The translations under genes were made by a program, and so were the position numbers. The notes beneath the pieces are model-generated. The model was not told the origin of the DNA, made no database searches, and saw nothing but the letters and a program-made list of their open reading frames with translations. 64,000 bases of DNA from Ruminococcus flavefaciens AE3010 (GTDB lineage Bacteria; Bacillota; Clostridia; Oscillospirales; Ruminococcaceae), in contig NZ_JAGT01000001.1 of assembly GCF_000526795.1 (NCBI RefSeq), forward strand, positions 3,206,501-3,270,500. The letters run 5' to 3'. Shown here piece by piece: positions 32,219-43,391 of the stretch; positions within the stretch are counted from its first letter, which is position 1, and each line of letters opens with the position of its first letter.

Positions 32219-34681
32219 ATGAAAAAATCGATTGCATTAATCATTTCCCTGGCTATGCTGGCATCTGTGACAGCCTGCTCTGAAAAGCCCGAAAACAGCA
32301 AACCTGCATTAGAATCAGCAACTGATGAGAATGGAGAGGTATACAAATATCAACAGTACTCTTCCATGTCTCCGGAGGAAATAGTCGCTGAGATGACACT
32401 TGAGCAGAAGACTGCTCAGATGGTACAGCCTGCCGTTTACAATGTATCAGTAAAAGATATGAAGAAAAACGACTATGGCAGTATCCTTTCGACCATGGGC
32501 AGTATCGGTGCTGCTGAATGGCGGGAGACTGTTGACGGATTCCAGAAGGCAGCTATCGAATCAGAATCCGGTATACCTTACATCTATGGACAGGACGACG
32601 TTCACGGCGTTAATTATTGCAGAGATGCAGTATACTTCCCACATAATATCGGACAGGGCGCAGCTAACGACGAGGCTCTTGCCTATCAGGTGGGACTTAT
32701 AACAGCTGACGAAGCAAAGCTATGCCATATGCTTTGGAACTTCTCACCCTGTGTTGCACAGTCTGTTGATCCGCGTTGGGGACGTACATACGAATCTTAC
32801 GGTTCTGATCTTGAAACCATTACAAAGCTCAGTACAGCCTACACAAAGGGACTGATTGACGGTGGCCTAGTTGCATGCTCCAAGCACTTCTTTGCTGATG
32901 GCAACGTTGTATACGGAACCGGTGAGCATGGCGATATAGATATGCTTATTGACCGCGGCGACGCTCAGCTTTCTGATGATGAGATAGAGGAGCTTCTGAA
33001 GGTATACCAAGCGCAGATAGATGCCGGAGTGCAGACGATCATGATAAGTCATTCCTCCCTTAACGGCGTTAAGATGCACGAAAACAAAGAGTATATCATG
33101 AAACTCAAAGACGAGATGGGATTTGAGGGCTTCATAGTAAGCGACTGGGGTTCTGTTGGAAATATCTCAGGTTCATCCTACGAGGAGCAGGTGATAAAAA
33201 GCGTTAACGCTGGTATTGATATGCTCATGGAGACTGACCGCTTTGAGGAGGCACAGGATATCATCATCGATGCAGTTGAAAGCGGGGATATAAGTCAGGA
33301 GCGTGTTGATGACGCTGTTACACGTATAATCAAGGTTAAGAAGGATGCAGGACTGTTTGACGATCCGCTGCTTGAAAACATTAAGACAGAACAGCAGGAA
33401 ACAGGCTCACTTAAATACAGAGCCGTTGCTGAGCAACTGGTAGAAAAAAGCCTTGTCCTTCTTAAAAACGATAAAGAGGTACTCCCATTCAAGGAAGGAA
33501 CAAAGATATACATCACAGGCCCTGCTTCAGACAACGGACAGGTACAATGTGGTGGTTGGACTCTGGACTGGAACGGTGCAAGCACAAAGGAAGTTCCCGG
33601 TGTAACTACGATACTTGAAGCCTTTGAGAGATATGCAGAGGATTATGGAATAGAAGTCATAACCGATGACAATAAGGCTGCTGATGCAGATGTAGTTCTC
33701 CTCTGCGTAGGTGAGCAGGCTTACGCCGAGTGGAACGGCGATACCGAGGATTTAGAGCTTTGTGGCTCATTGGGACTTAAAGGAAATGCTGACGCTATAA
33801 AAGAAGCTAAGAAGCTTGGTAAACCCACAGTTACCTGCATAATTGCAGGTAGAAACGTTATCCTTGACGAAAAGGACTACGAAGGTTGGGACAGCGTTGT
33901 TATGTGTTATCTCCTAGGTTCAGAGGGCAAGGGTGTCTCAGATGTGCTCTGCGGTTGCGTTGATTTTACAGGAAAGCTTCCATCCGACTGGTATGGTTCG
34001 CTTGATCAGATAGGAACAGATAAATGCTTCCTCAAGCGTGGATATGGTGAAAGCTATGGTGAAAACTTCAAGCCACGCAAGGGACCAGAGTCACTTGCTG
34101 ACGAGGCTAGAGTTATTGATAAGGACGCAATCATGGACGGAACGAACTACACGAGAGGTCTCTATAAGGATAGTATTTACACAAACGAATATGCCAATCT
34201 TAAGATAAGCATTCCTGATGGTCTCACAAAAGAGTCTGCAGAGGATTACACAATGTCAACACCTGATTATATGACTGATGAAGATCAGAAGCGTATTGAG
34301 GCAACATTGTGGGATGCAGATTTTATGAAAGAATTCGGTAAACAGGGAGATACAGATTATATCAGTATCGGATTCGTGAATACGGAACTTGGTATGCCTG
34401 ATCACCATGACTGCACCGCCGATGAATATCTGGATGCTGATGATGATCTTACAATACGCTCTATGGAAGATATGCCGGATGCCAGTGTTACCTTTGATGA
34501 CAGAAAAATAGTCAAGCTGGGCGGAGAAGAGTATGTACGTTCTACACAAAGGTTTCATGATGATGAAGGGGAATCCCAAGTCATGTACAACTACGCAAGA
34601 AGACTCGATGACAAGCTGATTTGTATTATCTGTATCAGCGGCATCAAGCCAGTAGATGAATATGAGGCTATGTTCAAGTGA
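32219..34681 (+). CDS. GH3 family beta-glycosidase lipoprotein with extra C-terminal domain
   Basis: 820 residues from ATG 32219 (GAAAGGGGG upstream). The lipobox ASVTAC is at about residues 15-20. The GH3 N-terminal TIM barrel includes GIPYIYGQDDVHGVNY, CSKHFFADG, and the nucleophile Asp in GFIVSDWGS; the alpha/beta sandwich includes KSLVLLKND and GSEGKGVSDVLCG. After residue ~640 a ~170-residue domain not part of GH3 begins (EYANLKISIPDGL), related to the C-terminal half of the lipoprotein at 54320-55129. It would release glucose, xylose or similar from oligosaccharides at the cell surface. No dockerin, so it is membrane-anchored, not cellulosomal. Confidence 0.88.
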   Translation: MKKSIALIISLAMLASVTACSEKPENSKPALESATDENGEVYKYQQYSSMSPEEIVAEMTLEQKTAQMVQPAVYNVSVKDMKKNDYGSILSTMGSIGAAEWRETVDGFQKAAIESESGIPYIYGQDDVHGVNYCRDAVYFPHNIGQGAANDEALAYQVGLITADEAKLCHMLWNFSPCVAQSVDPRWGRTYESYGSDLETITKLSTAYTKGLIDGGLVACSKHFFADGNVVYGTGEHGDIDMLIDRGDAQLSDDEIEELLKVYQAQIDAGVQTIMISHSSLNGVKMHENKEYIMKLKDEMGFEGFIVSDWGSVGNISGSSYEEQVIKSVNAGIDMLMETDRFEEAQDIIIDAVESGDISQERVDDAVTRIIKVKKDAGLFDDPLLENIKTEQQETGSLKYRAVAEQLVEKSLVLLKNDKEVLPFKEGTKIYITGPASDNGQVQCGGWTLDWNGASTKEVPGVTTILEAFERYAEDYGIEVITDDNKAADADVVLLCVGEQAYAEWNGDTEDLELCGSLGLKGNADAIKEAKKLGKPTVTCIIAGRNVILDEKDYEGWDSVVMCYLLGSEGKGVSDVLCGCVDFTGKLPSDWYGSLDQIGTDKCFLKRGYGESYGENFKPRKGPESLADEARVIDKDAIMDGTNYTRGLYKDSIYTNEYANLKISIPDGLTKESAEDYTMSTPDYMTDEDQKRIEATLWDADFMKEFGKQGDTDYISIGFVNTELGMPDHHDCTADEYLDADDDLTIRSMEDMPDASVTFDDRKIVKLGGEEYVRSTQRFHDDEGESQVMYNYARRLDDKLICIICISGIKPVDEYEAMFK

Positions 34682-34699
34682 AATAATGATTTATGAAAG

Positions 34700-34727
34700 G
34701 AGCGCCGGTTGTCCGGCGCCCTTTTTC
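34700..34727 (+). terminator. Terminator after GH3
   Basis: GCGCCGG-TTGT-CCGGCGC with T5. Followed by a (TATTC)n microsatellite, 34727-34748. Confidence 0.85.
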
Positions 34728-34852
34728 TATTCTATTCTATTCTATTCCTTAAGTCACCGTGTGAAGATTATTATAAGCAACCTTCATTGCATACGACTAT
34801 TGATGTGACTTGTTTTCAATGAGCCATTGTCTCACAATATGAAATTACCAAA

Positions 34853-34905
34853 ACGAAGTCCCCACGCTTGCAGGGGGGCTCTGTATCATTTTTCATAAGC
34901 TTTGA
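34853..34905 (-). repeat. Second copy of the dispersed hairpin element
   Basis: On the minus strand ATGAAAAATGATACAGAG, a CCCCCC...GGGG hairpin, and GGGGACTTCGTT match the element split by the IS4 at 18493/20161. Here the loop sequence differs. Confidence 0.6.
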
Positions 34906-34934
34906 TCTATCACGGAACTAAGCTAAATCAGAAT

Positions 34935-35177
34935 TTATCGTTGATTTAAGTCGGCTTTCTCATCGGAATAATCAATAATCACTTTTTTACATTCCCGGCA
35001 TAGGTATGCCACTACAGCAGAGCCTTTCATAAATGATAGTTTGGAAAGGACAACCGATCCTTCGTGAAATTCCGCCCTCCCCAGTACTGGTCTTTTGGTT
35101 CCTCTTTTCCAGGACAACTCATGAGGACTCTGGATGATTCCCTGTTCCATCTCATTATTGCAATATGGACACGTCAT
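34935..35177 (-). CDS. Small Cys4 zinc-ribbon-like protein, paralogue
   Basis: 80 residues, ATG 35177 with GGGGGTAGA upstream. TCPYCNNEM and LCRECKKVIIDYSD supply the two CxxC pairs. It matches the protein at 20260-20502 over its whole length, down to the ...NQR C-terminus. The role is unknown; two retained copies suggest selection or very recent duplication. Confidence 0.8.
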   Translation of the reverse strand: MTCPYCNNEMEQGIIQSPHELSWKRGTKRPVLGRAEFHEGSVVLSKLSFMKGSAVVAYLCRECKKVIIDYSDEKADLNQR

Positions 35178-35367
35178 TGCTAATCTACCCCCATAAACTT
35201 TGATTATCGTAGCAACCTGCTTACCATCCATATTATACACTGCACAGTAGCCCAAAGTCAAGGTTACATATATAGAATACCGCTAATTGAGCATTTCTGT
35301 TTTACATATTTACATTGCATCGGTGATATGGTATAATATGTTACAAGAAACGAAAAAGGAGCTATAT

Positions 35368-35598
35368 ATGGGACAGAAAGAGATCATCGACGGGGACACT
35401 TACCGAAAAATCAAGAAAATGAACCGAGAGGAGTTTACGAAGTTCATTCTCCATTACGGAGATGAGCTGCTCGGTGAACAGGGCAAAACAATAGATCTTC
35501 CGGCTCTTGAGACAGAACTGAGAAAAATCAAAGGTATCGGTGGTAAGCGTCTTGAAGAGATTATGGTCGTTATAGAGAAATTCTTGGATGTTGAATAG
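35368..35598 (+). CDS. Small helix-hairpin-helix protein
   Basis: 76 residues from ATG 35368 (AAAAAGGAG upstream). The C-terminal half LRKIKGIGGKRLEEIMVVI is a helix-hairpin-helix motif (K-G-I-G-x-K) that binds DNA backbone non-specifically. The N-terminal half is charged and helical. It is 10 bases upstream of the LRR-dockerin gene, so possibly co-transcribed, though a functional link is not evident. Confidence 0.65.
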   Translation: MGQKEIIDGDTYRKIKKMNREEFTKFILHYGDELLGEQGKTIDLPALETELRKIKGIGGKRLEEIMVVIEKFLDVE

Positions 35599-35608
35599 GG
35601 GGTATATC

Positions 35609-36823
35609 ATGCAATGTAAAAGAATAATAGCAACTCTGCTATGTGCTGTGATTCCATTTGGAATAGCCATTAGTCCGGTTGGTGCGCCTGCTGTCTTATC
35701 AGCAGAGGCAGCATCAGTAGTTGACAGCGGAACTTGCGGAAAGAATTTAACATGGAAGCTTGACAGCAGCGGTACTCTGACCGTAAGCGGTACAGGAGAT
35801 ATGAATGAAGATTTAGATTCAAATCCGTGTCCATGGAAGGAATACAGTGACGAGATAAAGAATGTTATTATCGGCAATGGAGTTACAAGTATAGGTATGG
35901 GTATGTTTGATAACTGCAATAACTTTACCTCATTATCGCTTCCGGATACGCTGAAGACTATTAGCGCATATTCGTTTTCGAGCTGCAAATCTCTTGAATC
36001 AGTAGTCATTCCGAACGGAGTAACCAATATTGGTACGAGTGCTTTTTCGAGCTGTAAAAAGCTTAGCAATGTTACTATACCCGCATCCGTGACGAATATA
36101 AGTGCACTAGCGTTTTCTGGGACGCCATGGTTTGAAGCTCAGAGAAGCATTGATACTCCGTTCGTAATAATAAACGGTTTGCTCATTAATGTGTTCTATA
36201 AGCTTTCGGGAGACGTTGTTATCCCATCGACCGTGAATAAAATATGCGATCAGGCAGCATGGGGCTGTTCAGAGATAACCTCGCTGACCATTCCCGAAAC
36301 CGTGACCGAGATAGGTCATAATGCATTCAATGGGTGTGAGCAATTGAAATCTGTAACTATACCAAGCTCAGTGGAGAGTATCGGTATGCAGGCTTTTATC
36401 AAGTGTACTGCTCTTTCTGAGGTGTTTATCCTGAATCCTGACGCAAAAATATATGACAGAGCCAATACCTTTACCAATGAAAACGATAAGTTCAGTGGAG
36501 TAATTAAGGGATATAAAGGTTCTACGGCTGAGAAATATGCTCAGAAGTATAACTATACATTCAAAACATTAGCTCAGCTTGGAGATGTGAACAATGATAA
36601 ACAGATCAATGCTGTTGATGCTTCATCAGTTCTTGCATATTATGCTATGATCTCAACAAATCAGGATGGCGGATATGATGAGGAGCAGAAGCTTGCAGCA
36701 GATGTTAATCATGATGGATTAATTAATGCCGTAGACGCTTCCAATATTCTTTCGTACTACGCATATGTATCGACTACAAAAGAAACTCCTATGTCAATGG
36801 AAGAATTCATTAAAAAGAATTAA
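35609..36823 (+). CDS. Secreted BspA-type leucine-rich repeat protein with dockerin
   Basis: 404 residues; ATG 35609 after GGGGG. Signal peptide to about residue 33 (SAEAAS). The central region (about 45-290) has five or six BspA-like LRR units (SIGMGMFDNCNNFTSLSLPD, VVIPNGVTNIGTSAFSSCK, SLTIPETVTEIGHNAFNGC). The C-terminal dockerin has two Ca-binding repeats (GDVNNDKQINAVDASSVLAYYA and ADVNHDGLINAVDASNILSYYA) and the tail SMEEFIKKN, matching the dockerin of the cohesin adaptor at 49358. It probably mediates binding in the cellulosome or on the cell surface. Confidence 0.88.
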   Translation: MQCKRIIATLLCAVIPFGIAISPVGAPAVLSAEAASVVDSGTCGKNLTWKLDSSGTLTVSGTGDMNEDLDSNPCPWKEYSDEIKNVIIGNGVTSIGMGMFDNCNNFTSLSLPDTLKTISAYSFSSCKSLESVVIPNGVTNIGTSAFSSCKKLSNVTIPASVTNISALAFSGTPWFEAQRSIDTPFVIINGLLINVFYKLSGDVVIPSTVNKICDQAAWGCSEITSLTIPETVTEIGHNAFNGCEQLKSVTIPSSVESIGMQAFIKCTALSEVFILNPDAKIYDRANTFTNENDKFSGVIKGYKGSTAEKYAQKYNYTFKTLAQLGDVNNDKQINAVDASSVLAYYAMISTNQDGGYDEEQKLAADVNHDGLINAVDASNILSYYAYVSTTKETPMSMEEFIKKN

Positions 36824-36864
36824 GAAATTTCCTAATATGATTACCGCCCTTCATGGGCAAGCTG

Positions 36865-36892
36865 AAAGGAGGACCGAAGTCCTCCTTTTTCA
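36865..36892 (+). terminator. Terminator after LRR-dockerin gene
   Basis: AAAGGAGGAC-CGAA-GTCCTCCTTTTT. Confidence 0.85.
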
Positions 36893-36904
36893 TTATTATA
36901 CAGA

Positions 36905-39900
36905 TCAAAGTGCTCCCTTTTCAAGCGTAGCAGTAAAACCAAGTCCTGCTGTCTCATAAATGTATATTTTTCCAAGCTGAACAGACTTGTCACCATCTGC
37001 TCCCTCAACCAATATCTCGATATAACAGTCGTTCTGATAACACTCATCATTGGGCGACCATAATACATAGCCGCCGTTTTTTACATCGCAGGTATTTCCG
37101 GAAAAAATAACAGCTTCACTGTCACTGTTGAGATAACAGTCTGCAAAGTAACCGGCATTAGCTGTCAGTGTAACAGGATATCCGGGAGAAGCAATTTCAA
37201 GCAGTATGCCAAGTCCCGACCAGTCGCTCATTACAGGATTATATTTGGTCTTAATTGATACGATATCGCTCAATTCAGTCTTAGCTTCACTTTTTTCTTC
37301 CTTGATGCCAAGCAGTCTATACTGTATCGCCAGTGCGTCGCCTACTGTCAGTCCGTCACCGTTCATATCACCGTTGAGTTTGCCCTGTTCGGTAATGTGA
37401 TTCCCGGCTGTACCGTTTAATCCGTATTTATTGGGATTTGCAAGAGCCTGCATGATAAGTACTGCGTCTGCCATATCGACCTGTCCATCGCAGTTCGTAT
37501 CGCCCGCCATTATCACATTGGACTCAGAAGTTGTTGTAGTTGTAATCGTGGTTGTTGTTGAAGCTGCGGTGGTCGTAGTTGGAACTTCGTCATCATTGCC
37601 CATATTATTCTCAAAGAACGAAAGCATCCACGCAAGCGCTGCCTGCCACTGAGGTGTGACTGAATTGCATGTCCACGCTTCGGCTGAATCTGCATATAGC
37701 TGCTGATCGGGCACCTCGCCTATCTTCAAACCAATACCCTTGACGAAGCTGTCACTTATACCATCAGGACTTCCTGCTAATCCGGTAGGCCCGCCTACCA
37801 TTATACCATTCGGAGCTGTGGGAAATCTGCTGTCTACCTCATTCAGCCAGAAACTGCTGCTCGGCTTATTGGTATGATATGTGCCGTAACCTGTTACATA
37901 TGATATACCGAGACCATTCCTGCCGAAAATATAATCAAGCGCATAACCTGCGTATTCCTTGTACTTCACATCGCCTGTCGCCTCATAGGCATATGCCATA
38001 ATTACAGCATTATTGACAATTGAGGAGTTCGAGCCGAATTCATAAGTATCCCATCTGTCCGCAGGGTAAGTGTACTCATCCAATCCGAAACCACATGATA
38101 CCTTTCTGTATGGTGTATCCATAGCATTGGCGTATATGTTATCCTTTACATCATTTGCAGCGGCAGCCACGAAATTATCGGCTGCTTTACCGATATTTAC
38201 GTTTATCAGCTTTCTGTCCTGTTCTGATATCTTATCGCTCAGATACAGTGATAATGTCCCGAAATCGTATGTATTGGTCTCGCAGAACGCCTTGAAGCTG
38301 TCTTCAGGATATGGCATGAATATAACATCACAGGAATCGGGGATGCATTCTGTAAGGCTCAGGTCGGAGTTGAAAGAAGTAAGATAATCATAATACTCCT
38401 TATCGCCTGTAGTCGCAAAAAGCTCGCAGGCAGCCCAGTATGCCTCATCACTTAAATTGAAATCACCAAGGTCATGATCATAAAAATCAAAGCAATCAAT
38501 GCCCAGATGCGAAGCAAAGTTTTTATCTCTTATGGACCTATTTGTCCACTCTTTTTCATGTCTCTTTACTGCGTTCCATGATGCTTCCGCCTGTTTCAGA
38601 CACTCAGCAGCAAAATCGGGATCTTTTTTCTCCCAGAGACGCGCAGCCTGTGCCGCACACGCTATCATATCAAATGTTGCAGCATAAGTCGGAGGATTAA
38701 CTACCCTTTTCAACTTTTCTTTATCAGTAATGAGTCCCAGATCAACGGGATTATAGCTATTCGTATATCTAACTCCGTGATATACCATGTCGGCAAAATC
38801 CTCGCCCCATATGCTGTCCTTTTCGGGATCAACCACCATATTAAGCATAAATTCGAGCTCGTATCTTGCTTCATCAAGAATATCTGCCAAATTCCCGTTT
38901 GCTGCTTTATATCCGTTCTTATAGGAAAGCTCATACATATTCTGCAAAAGCCATACTGCATTTGCTCCTGCAATAACATTTTTACTGCAATTATCGTCGG
39001 TATACCAACCGCCGGCAGCGTCCTTAAAGATCTTTTTTTCTGTGATCACGTTCCAGTCTGAACTGACATATGCCTCGTCCTTTGCATGAAAAGCTTCATG
39101 TGCCAGCTTAGCTCTGTTCTCTTCAGAAGGCTCGGAAACGATCTTTTTCTCGTCTAGATCAATATCAGAATGCTGCAAATAGAAGAAATTCATCGCATCT
39201 CTGAATATGTCACTGTAAATCTTATCTCCGACCGTAAATTCATGACTTATATACTGCTTATAAACCTCGCCGGTATACGGATCGGTATAAACATTTCCCT
39301 CATCATCGATGACAATTGTGTATCTACCCGGCTTTTTAACAGCCGAAAAATCAAGCTTATGGAAGTAACCCAAGCCGGCTTCATCGTCCATGCCTACAGG
39401 CTTTGTCCCGCCTTTATAGACCTCTTCGCCCTTTTCGTTGAGCACTCTGAAATCCATAGCTCCCTTGTCGGAATCCGTTTCATAAGTTGCAACCTTAACC
39501 GAATCGGGATAATAGCCCACCTGATTAAGGCGTACATCACTTCTTGGAATCACATAACCCAGACCTTCCGGGCAGCTCCATTCACAGACAGGGTCATCAG
39601 ACTCCTCACAGGTAAGACATTCCACTACTATATCATCAAACCATATCTCGTCTCCGCTGCTCGCATTGCCCTGATAATGGGTACCTTGTGCGTAATCAAA
39701 TGCCCATTCGACACCTTCGAGATCCTCTGTAGGCTTGAATATTCCTTCAAATGTCTGCCATTCATTCGAGAGCTTTACGGCAGCCCCAGACCATTCCCCG
39801 CCCATATGAGGTCCCATGTGCATATCTTTTGTCTGACCGTCAAGCGTGAAATATACATTGCCGTTCCGGCTGTCGCCGATCTGTGAGCAAAGTTCAAGAC

Positions 39901-40234
39901 CATTCCTGTTGCTCTTAGCTTTAAAGCTTACCCTATACTCATGACCTGCTTTGAAATTCAGATTTTTATGTTTGAACTGAAGATCCCACTTTTCATGGTC
40001 AGCGCCCTGAGGCATATATATAGTAATGTGAAAAGCTCCGTCATCAAGATCAAAGGCCTGCTTTGCAGGGTATGCCGCACAGGTACGCCAAGGCAGAGAC
40101 TTTTTCTCAAATGTGCTCTCACCGATAACGGAGACAGCTCTTTCGTTCATCGGCTCAGCTGCTGAAACTGTTGATGACGCTACCATAGCCAGCGACATGA
40201 TCACTACGGCAAGCTTACTTGCTTTTTTATGCAT
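36905..40234 (-). CDS. CBM4-GH9-dockerin protein with substituted GH9 catalytic motifs
   Basis: 1109 residues; signal peptide ending VSAAE. Order: CBM4-like module (about 35-205), GH9-associated Ig-like domain (VIPRSDVRLNQVGYYPDSV, about 225-330), GH9 (alpha/alpha)6 barrel (about 335-880), Thr linker, dockerin (GDTNCDGQVDMADAVLIMQ, about 905-975) and a C-terminal ~110-residue beta domain. In GH9 enzymes the base lies in GGWxDAGD and the acid in NE(V/I)A; here the segments read GGWYTDDN (about residue 411) and CNSVTPQW (about 856). Both catalytic residues seem replaced, and the HHR-type motif is also missing. Folding landmarks such as GRNGLGISYVTGYG persist. It may be a cellulose-binding pseudo-enzyme or have altered chemistry. 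Confidence 0.85.
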   Translation of the reverse strand: MHKKASKLAVVIMSLAMVASSTVSAAEPMNERAVSVIGESTFEKKSLPWRTCAAYPAKQAFDLDDGAFHITIYMPQGADHEKWDLQFKHKNLNFKAGHEYRVSFKAKSNRNGLELCSQIGDSRNGNVYFTLDGQTKDMHMGPHMGGEWSGAAVKLSNEWQTFEGIFKPTEDLEGVEWAFDYAQGTHYQGNASSGDEIWFDDIVVECLTCEESDDPVCEWSCPEGLGYVIPRSDVRLNQVGYYPDSVKVATYETDSDKGAMDFRVLNEKGEEVYKGGTKPVGMDDEAGLGYFHKLDFSAVKKPGRYTIVIDDEGNVYTDPYTGEVYKQYISHEFTVGDKIYSDIFRDAMNFFYLQHSDIDLDEKKIVSEPSEENRAKLAHEAFHAKDEAYVSSDWNVITEKKIFKDAAGGWYTDDNCSKNVIAGANAVWLLQNMYELSYKNGYKAANGNLADILDEARYELEFMLNMVVDPEKDSIWGEDFADMVYHGVRYTNSYNPVDLGLITDKEKLKRVVNPPTYAATFDMIACAAQAARLWEKKDPDFAAECLKQAEASWNAVKRHEKEWTNRSIRDKNFASHLGIDCFDFYDHDLGDFNLSDEAYWAACELFATTGDKEYYDYLTSFNSDLSLTECIPDSCDVIFMPYPEDSFKAFCETNTYDFGTLSLYLSDKISEQDRKLINVNIGKAADNFVAAAANDVKDNIYANAMDTPYRKVSCGFGLDEYTYPADRWDTYEFGSNSSIVNNAVIMAYAYEATGDVKYKEYAGYALDYIFGRNGLGISYVTGYGTYHTNKPSSSFWLNEVDSRFPTAPNGIMVGGPTGLAGSPDGISDSFVKGIGLKIGEVPDQQLYADSAEAWTCNSVTPQWQAALAWMLSFFENNMGNDDEVPTTTTAASTTTTITTTTTSESNVIMAGDTNCDGQVDMADAVLIMQALANPNKYGLNGTAGNHITEQGKLNGDMNGDGLTVGDALAIQYRLLGIKEEKSEAKTELSDIVSIKTKYNPVMSDWSGLGILLEIASPGYPVTLTANAGYFADCYLNSDSEAVIFSGNTCDVKNGGYVLWSPNDECYQNDCYIEILVEGADGDKSVQLGKIYIYETAGLGFTATLEKGAL

Positions 40235-40351
40235 ATGAAACCCTCCCTGTTACTTAAATTTATAAGTTATGAAAGATAAAAGGCTAACATAATTATTATT
40301 CAACTAAATTACTAGTTACACATGAAAAAACGTCTCTTTTCCTTTATCAGA

Positions 40352-40380
40352 ATTATAACATACAAAAAAACAACAGTCAA
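40352..40380 (-). promoter_or_regulatory. Promoter of the GH9 gene
   Basis: Minus strand TTGACT (40375-40380), 17 bases, TATAAT (40352-40357). The rest of 40235-40592 shows no gene. Confidence 0.65.
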
Positions 40381-40616
40381 CATCTGTTCCTGCAAATGTG
40401 AAAGGAAACAACCATTGTGATAATTGACGCAGGCATGGCGCACCAACTTAAACTTAGTTCGCCTTTATTCTTGAAATGACGTAATATAGGCAGTTACATT
40501 TTCTCGCTAAACACCAATATCAAAGCTCATTTTCTTACCTGTTTCCTGGCACTTATGCTTGAATAGTATATAGTGATTTCCTATAATCTGTAATGGATTT
40601 TTCGCATTGGACAACT

Positions 40617-42453
<1,837 letters not shown>

Positions 42454-42534
42454 TCAGATCTAACAGTGAGCCTGTCTGATTTCAGGCGGGCTCCTTTTCT
42501 GTTGGGCATTGTCCGTGGGCAGTCAACGGCAGAG

Positions 42535-42590
42535 TGCGGTTTTGTAACCGTTAAAGTGCGGTTCTAAGTCCGTGCAGCTGCGGTTTTGGT
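42535..42590 (+). repeat. Terminal repeats of IS21 right end
   Basis: Three copies of GTGCGGTT(T/C) or GCTGCGGTTTT spaced about 22-25 bp (near 42535, 42557 and 42579). Multiple terminal repeats of this kind are transposase sites at IS21 ends; the element stops at about 42590. Confidence 0.6.
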
Positions 42591-42794
42591 GTCGGCATAT
42601 ACAGTCCTGATATTGAGCAGTTAGTTAGTTCACTTGCTGACCTCTACGATGAGCTGACTATGCCTATTGAATTACGCAAAGCTCACAAGGCTAATGATAA
42701 GGCAGTAATGGAAGCTTACGGCTTCGATAAAGATATGCCCGAAAATGAGATTGTCGCTGCATTAATGAAGATGTATCAGAAGCTTACGAAATAA
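42591..42794 (+). pseudogene. C-terminal fragment of an MmeI-like DNA methyltransferase
   Basis: The frame reads LVSSLADLYDELTMPIELRK and AHKANDKAVMEAYGF, then EIVAALMKMYQKLTK and stop. This is the conserved tail of MmeI/type IIG-like methyltransferases (LADLYDPLTMPP.L.KAH..LD.AV...Y). The upstream part is replaced by the IS21 element, so a restriction-modification gene was destroyed here. Terminator at 42798-42830 (AGAGCTTACC...GGTAGGCTCT, T5). Confidence 0.7.
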
Positions 42795-42996
42795 TATTAT
42801 AGAGCTTACCTTTGTGGTAGGCTCTTTTTATAATGTTCACTTCGTTGTAGCATAGAAAAATAGTTGTAATTTGTTGCTTCAATTAGTAAAAAGTAAAACT
42901 GAATTGCACAATTATATTGACAATCAGCATGATGGATGATATAAAAAATATTATATATTCAGTAGGATATTATTATGAGAATAATCACAAAACATC

Positions 42997-43261
42997 TTAT
43001 TGCAGCAACATTAGCAAGGATTCTACACGTTCACGCTGCTGTGATAACCATTTCCGGTAAGGCGTTCCCTTATAACTATCATTTTCTCTGTCTTTAACCT
43101 TTGCTTTACGTTCATATTCGAGCTTTTTCATAGCTCCGTCCATACTGACCTTTACAGTCAGACTGCGGCTACTCTTAGTCACAGTAAGAAAGTCGAGATG
43201 AATATTAGGGGTACCGTTTTTAATTTCGCCCATGTGTATGGTAGCAGAAAATACTTTAAGT
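42997..43261 (-). pseudogene. Remnant of a MobV/Pre-type relaxase
   Basis: A stretch reading IHMGEIKNGTPNIHLDFLTV, then SLTVKVSMDGAMKKL and YKGTPYRKWLSQQR resembles the HxDE.TPH.H motif region of plasmid recombination/MobV relaxases. The first His-Asp pair is degenerate and both ends of the protein are lacking. Confidence 0.5.
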
Positions 43262-43322
43262 GACGGATTAGGCGGAAGGAATAAAGCAAATAATGCAAAT
43301 GTTAGGCGAATAATGCAAATAA

Positions 43323-43351
43323 TTGACATAGCAATTTTTGAATGGTATAAT
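43323..43351 (+). promoter_or_regulatory. Promoter of the bacteriocin-locus region
   Basis: TTGACA (43323-43328), 17 bases, TATAAT (43346-43351), 41 bases before the next ATG. Confidence 0.75.
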
Positions 43352-43391
43352 ATAAACATAACAATTAATGAGCAGTTGCTTGGAGAATACG

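Noticed and set aside
34727..34748. (TATTC) microsatellite as a phase-variation switch
   Set aside because: It lies after a terminator and outside any promoter or coding frame.
39170..39886. 238-codon frame antisense to the GH9 gene
   Set aside because: Shadow of the well-supported minus-strand gene.
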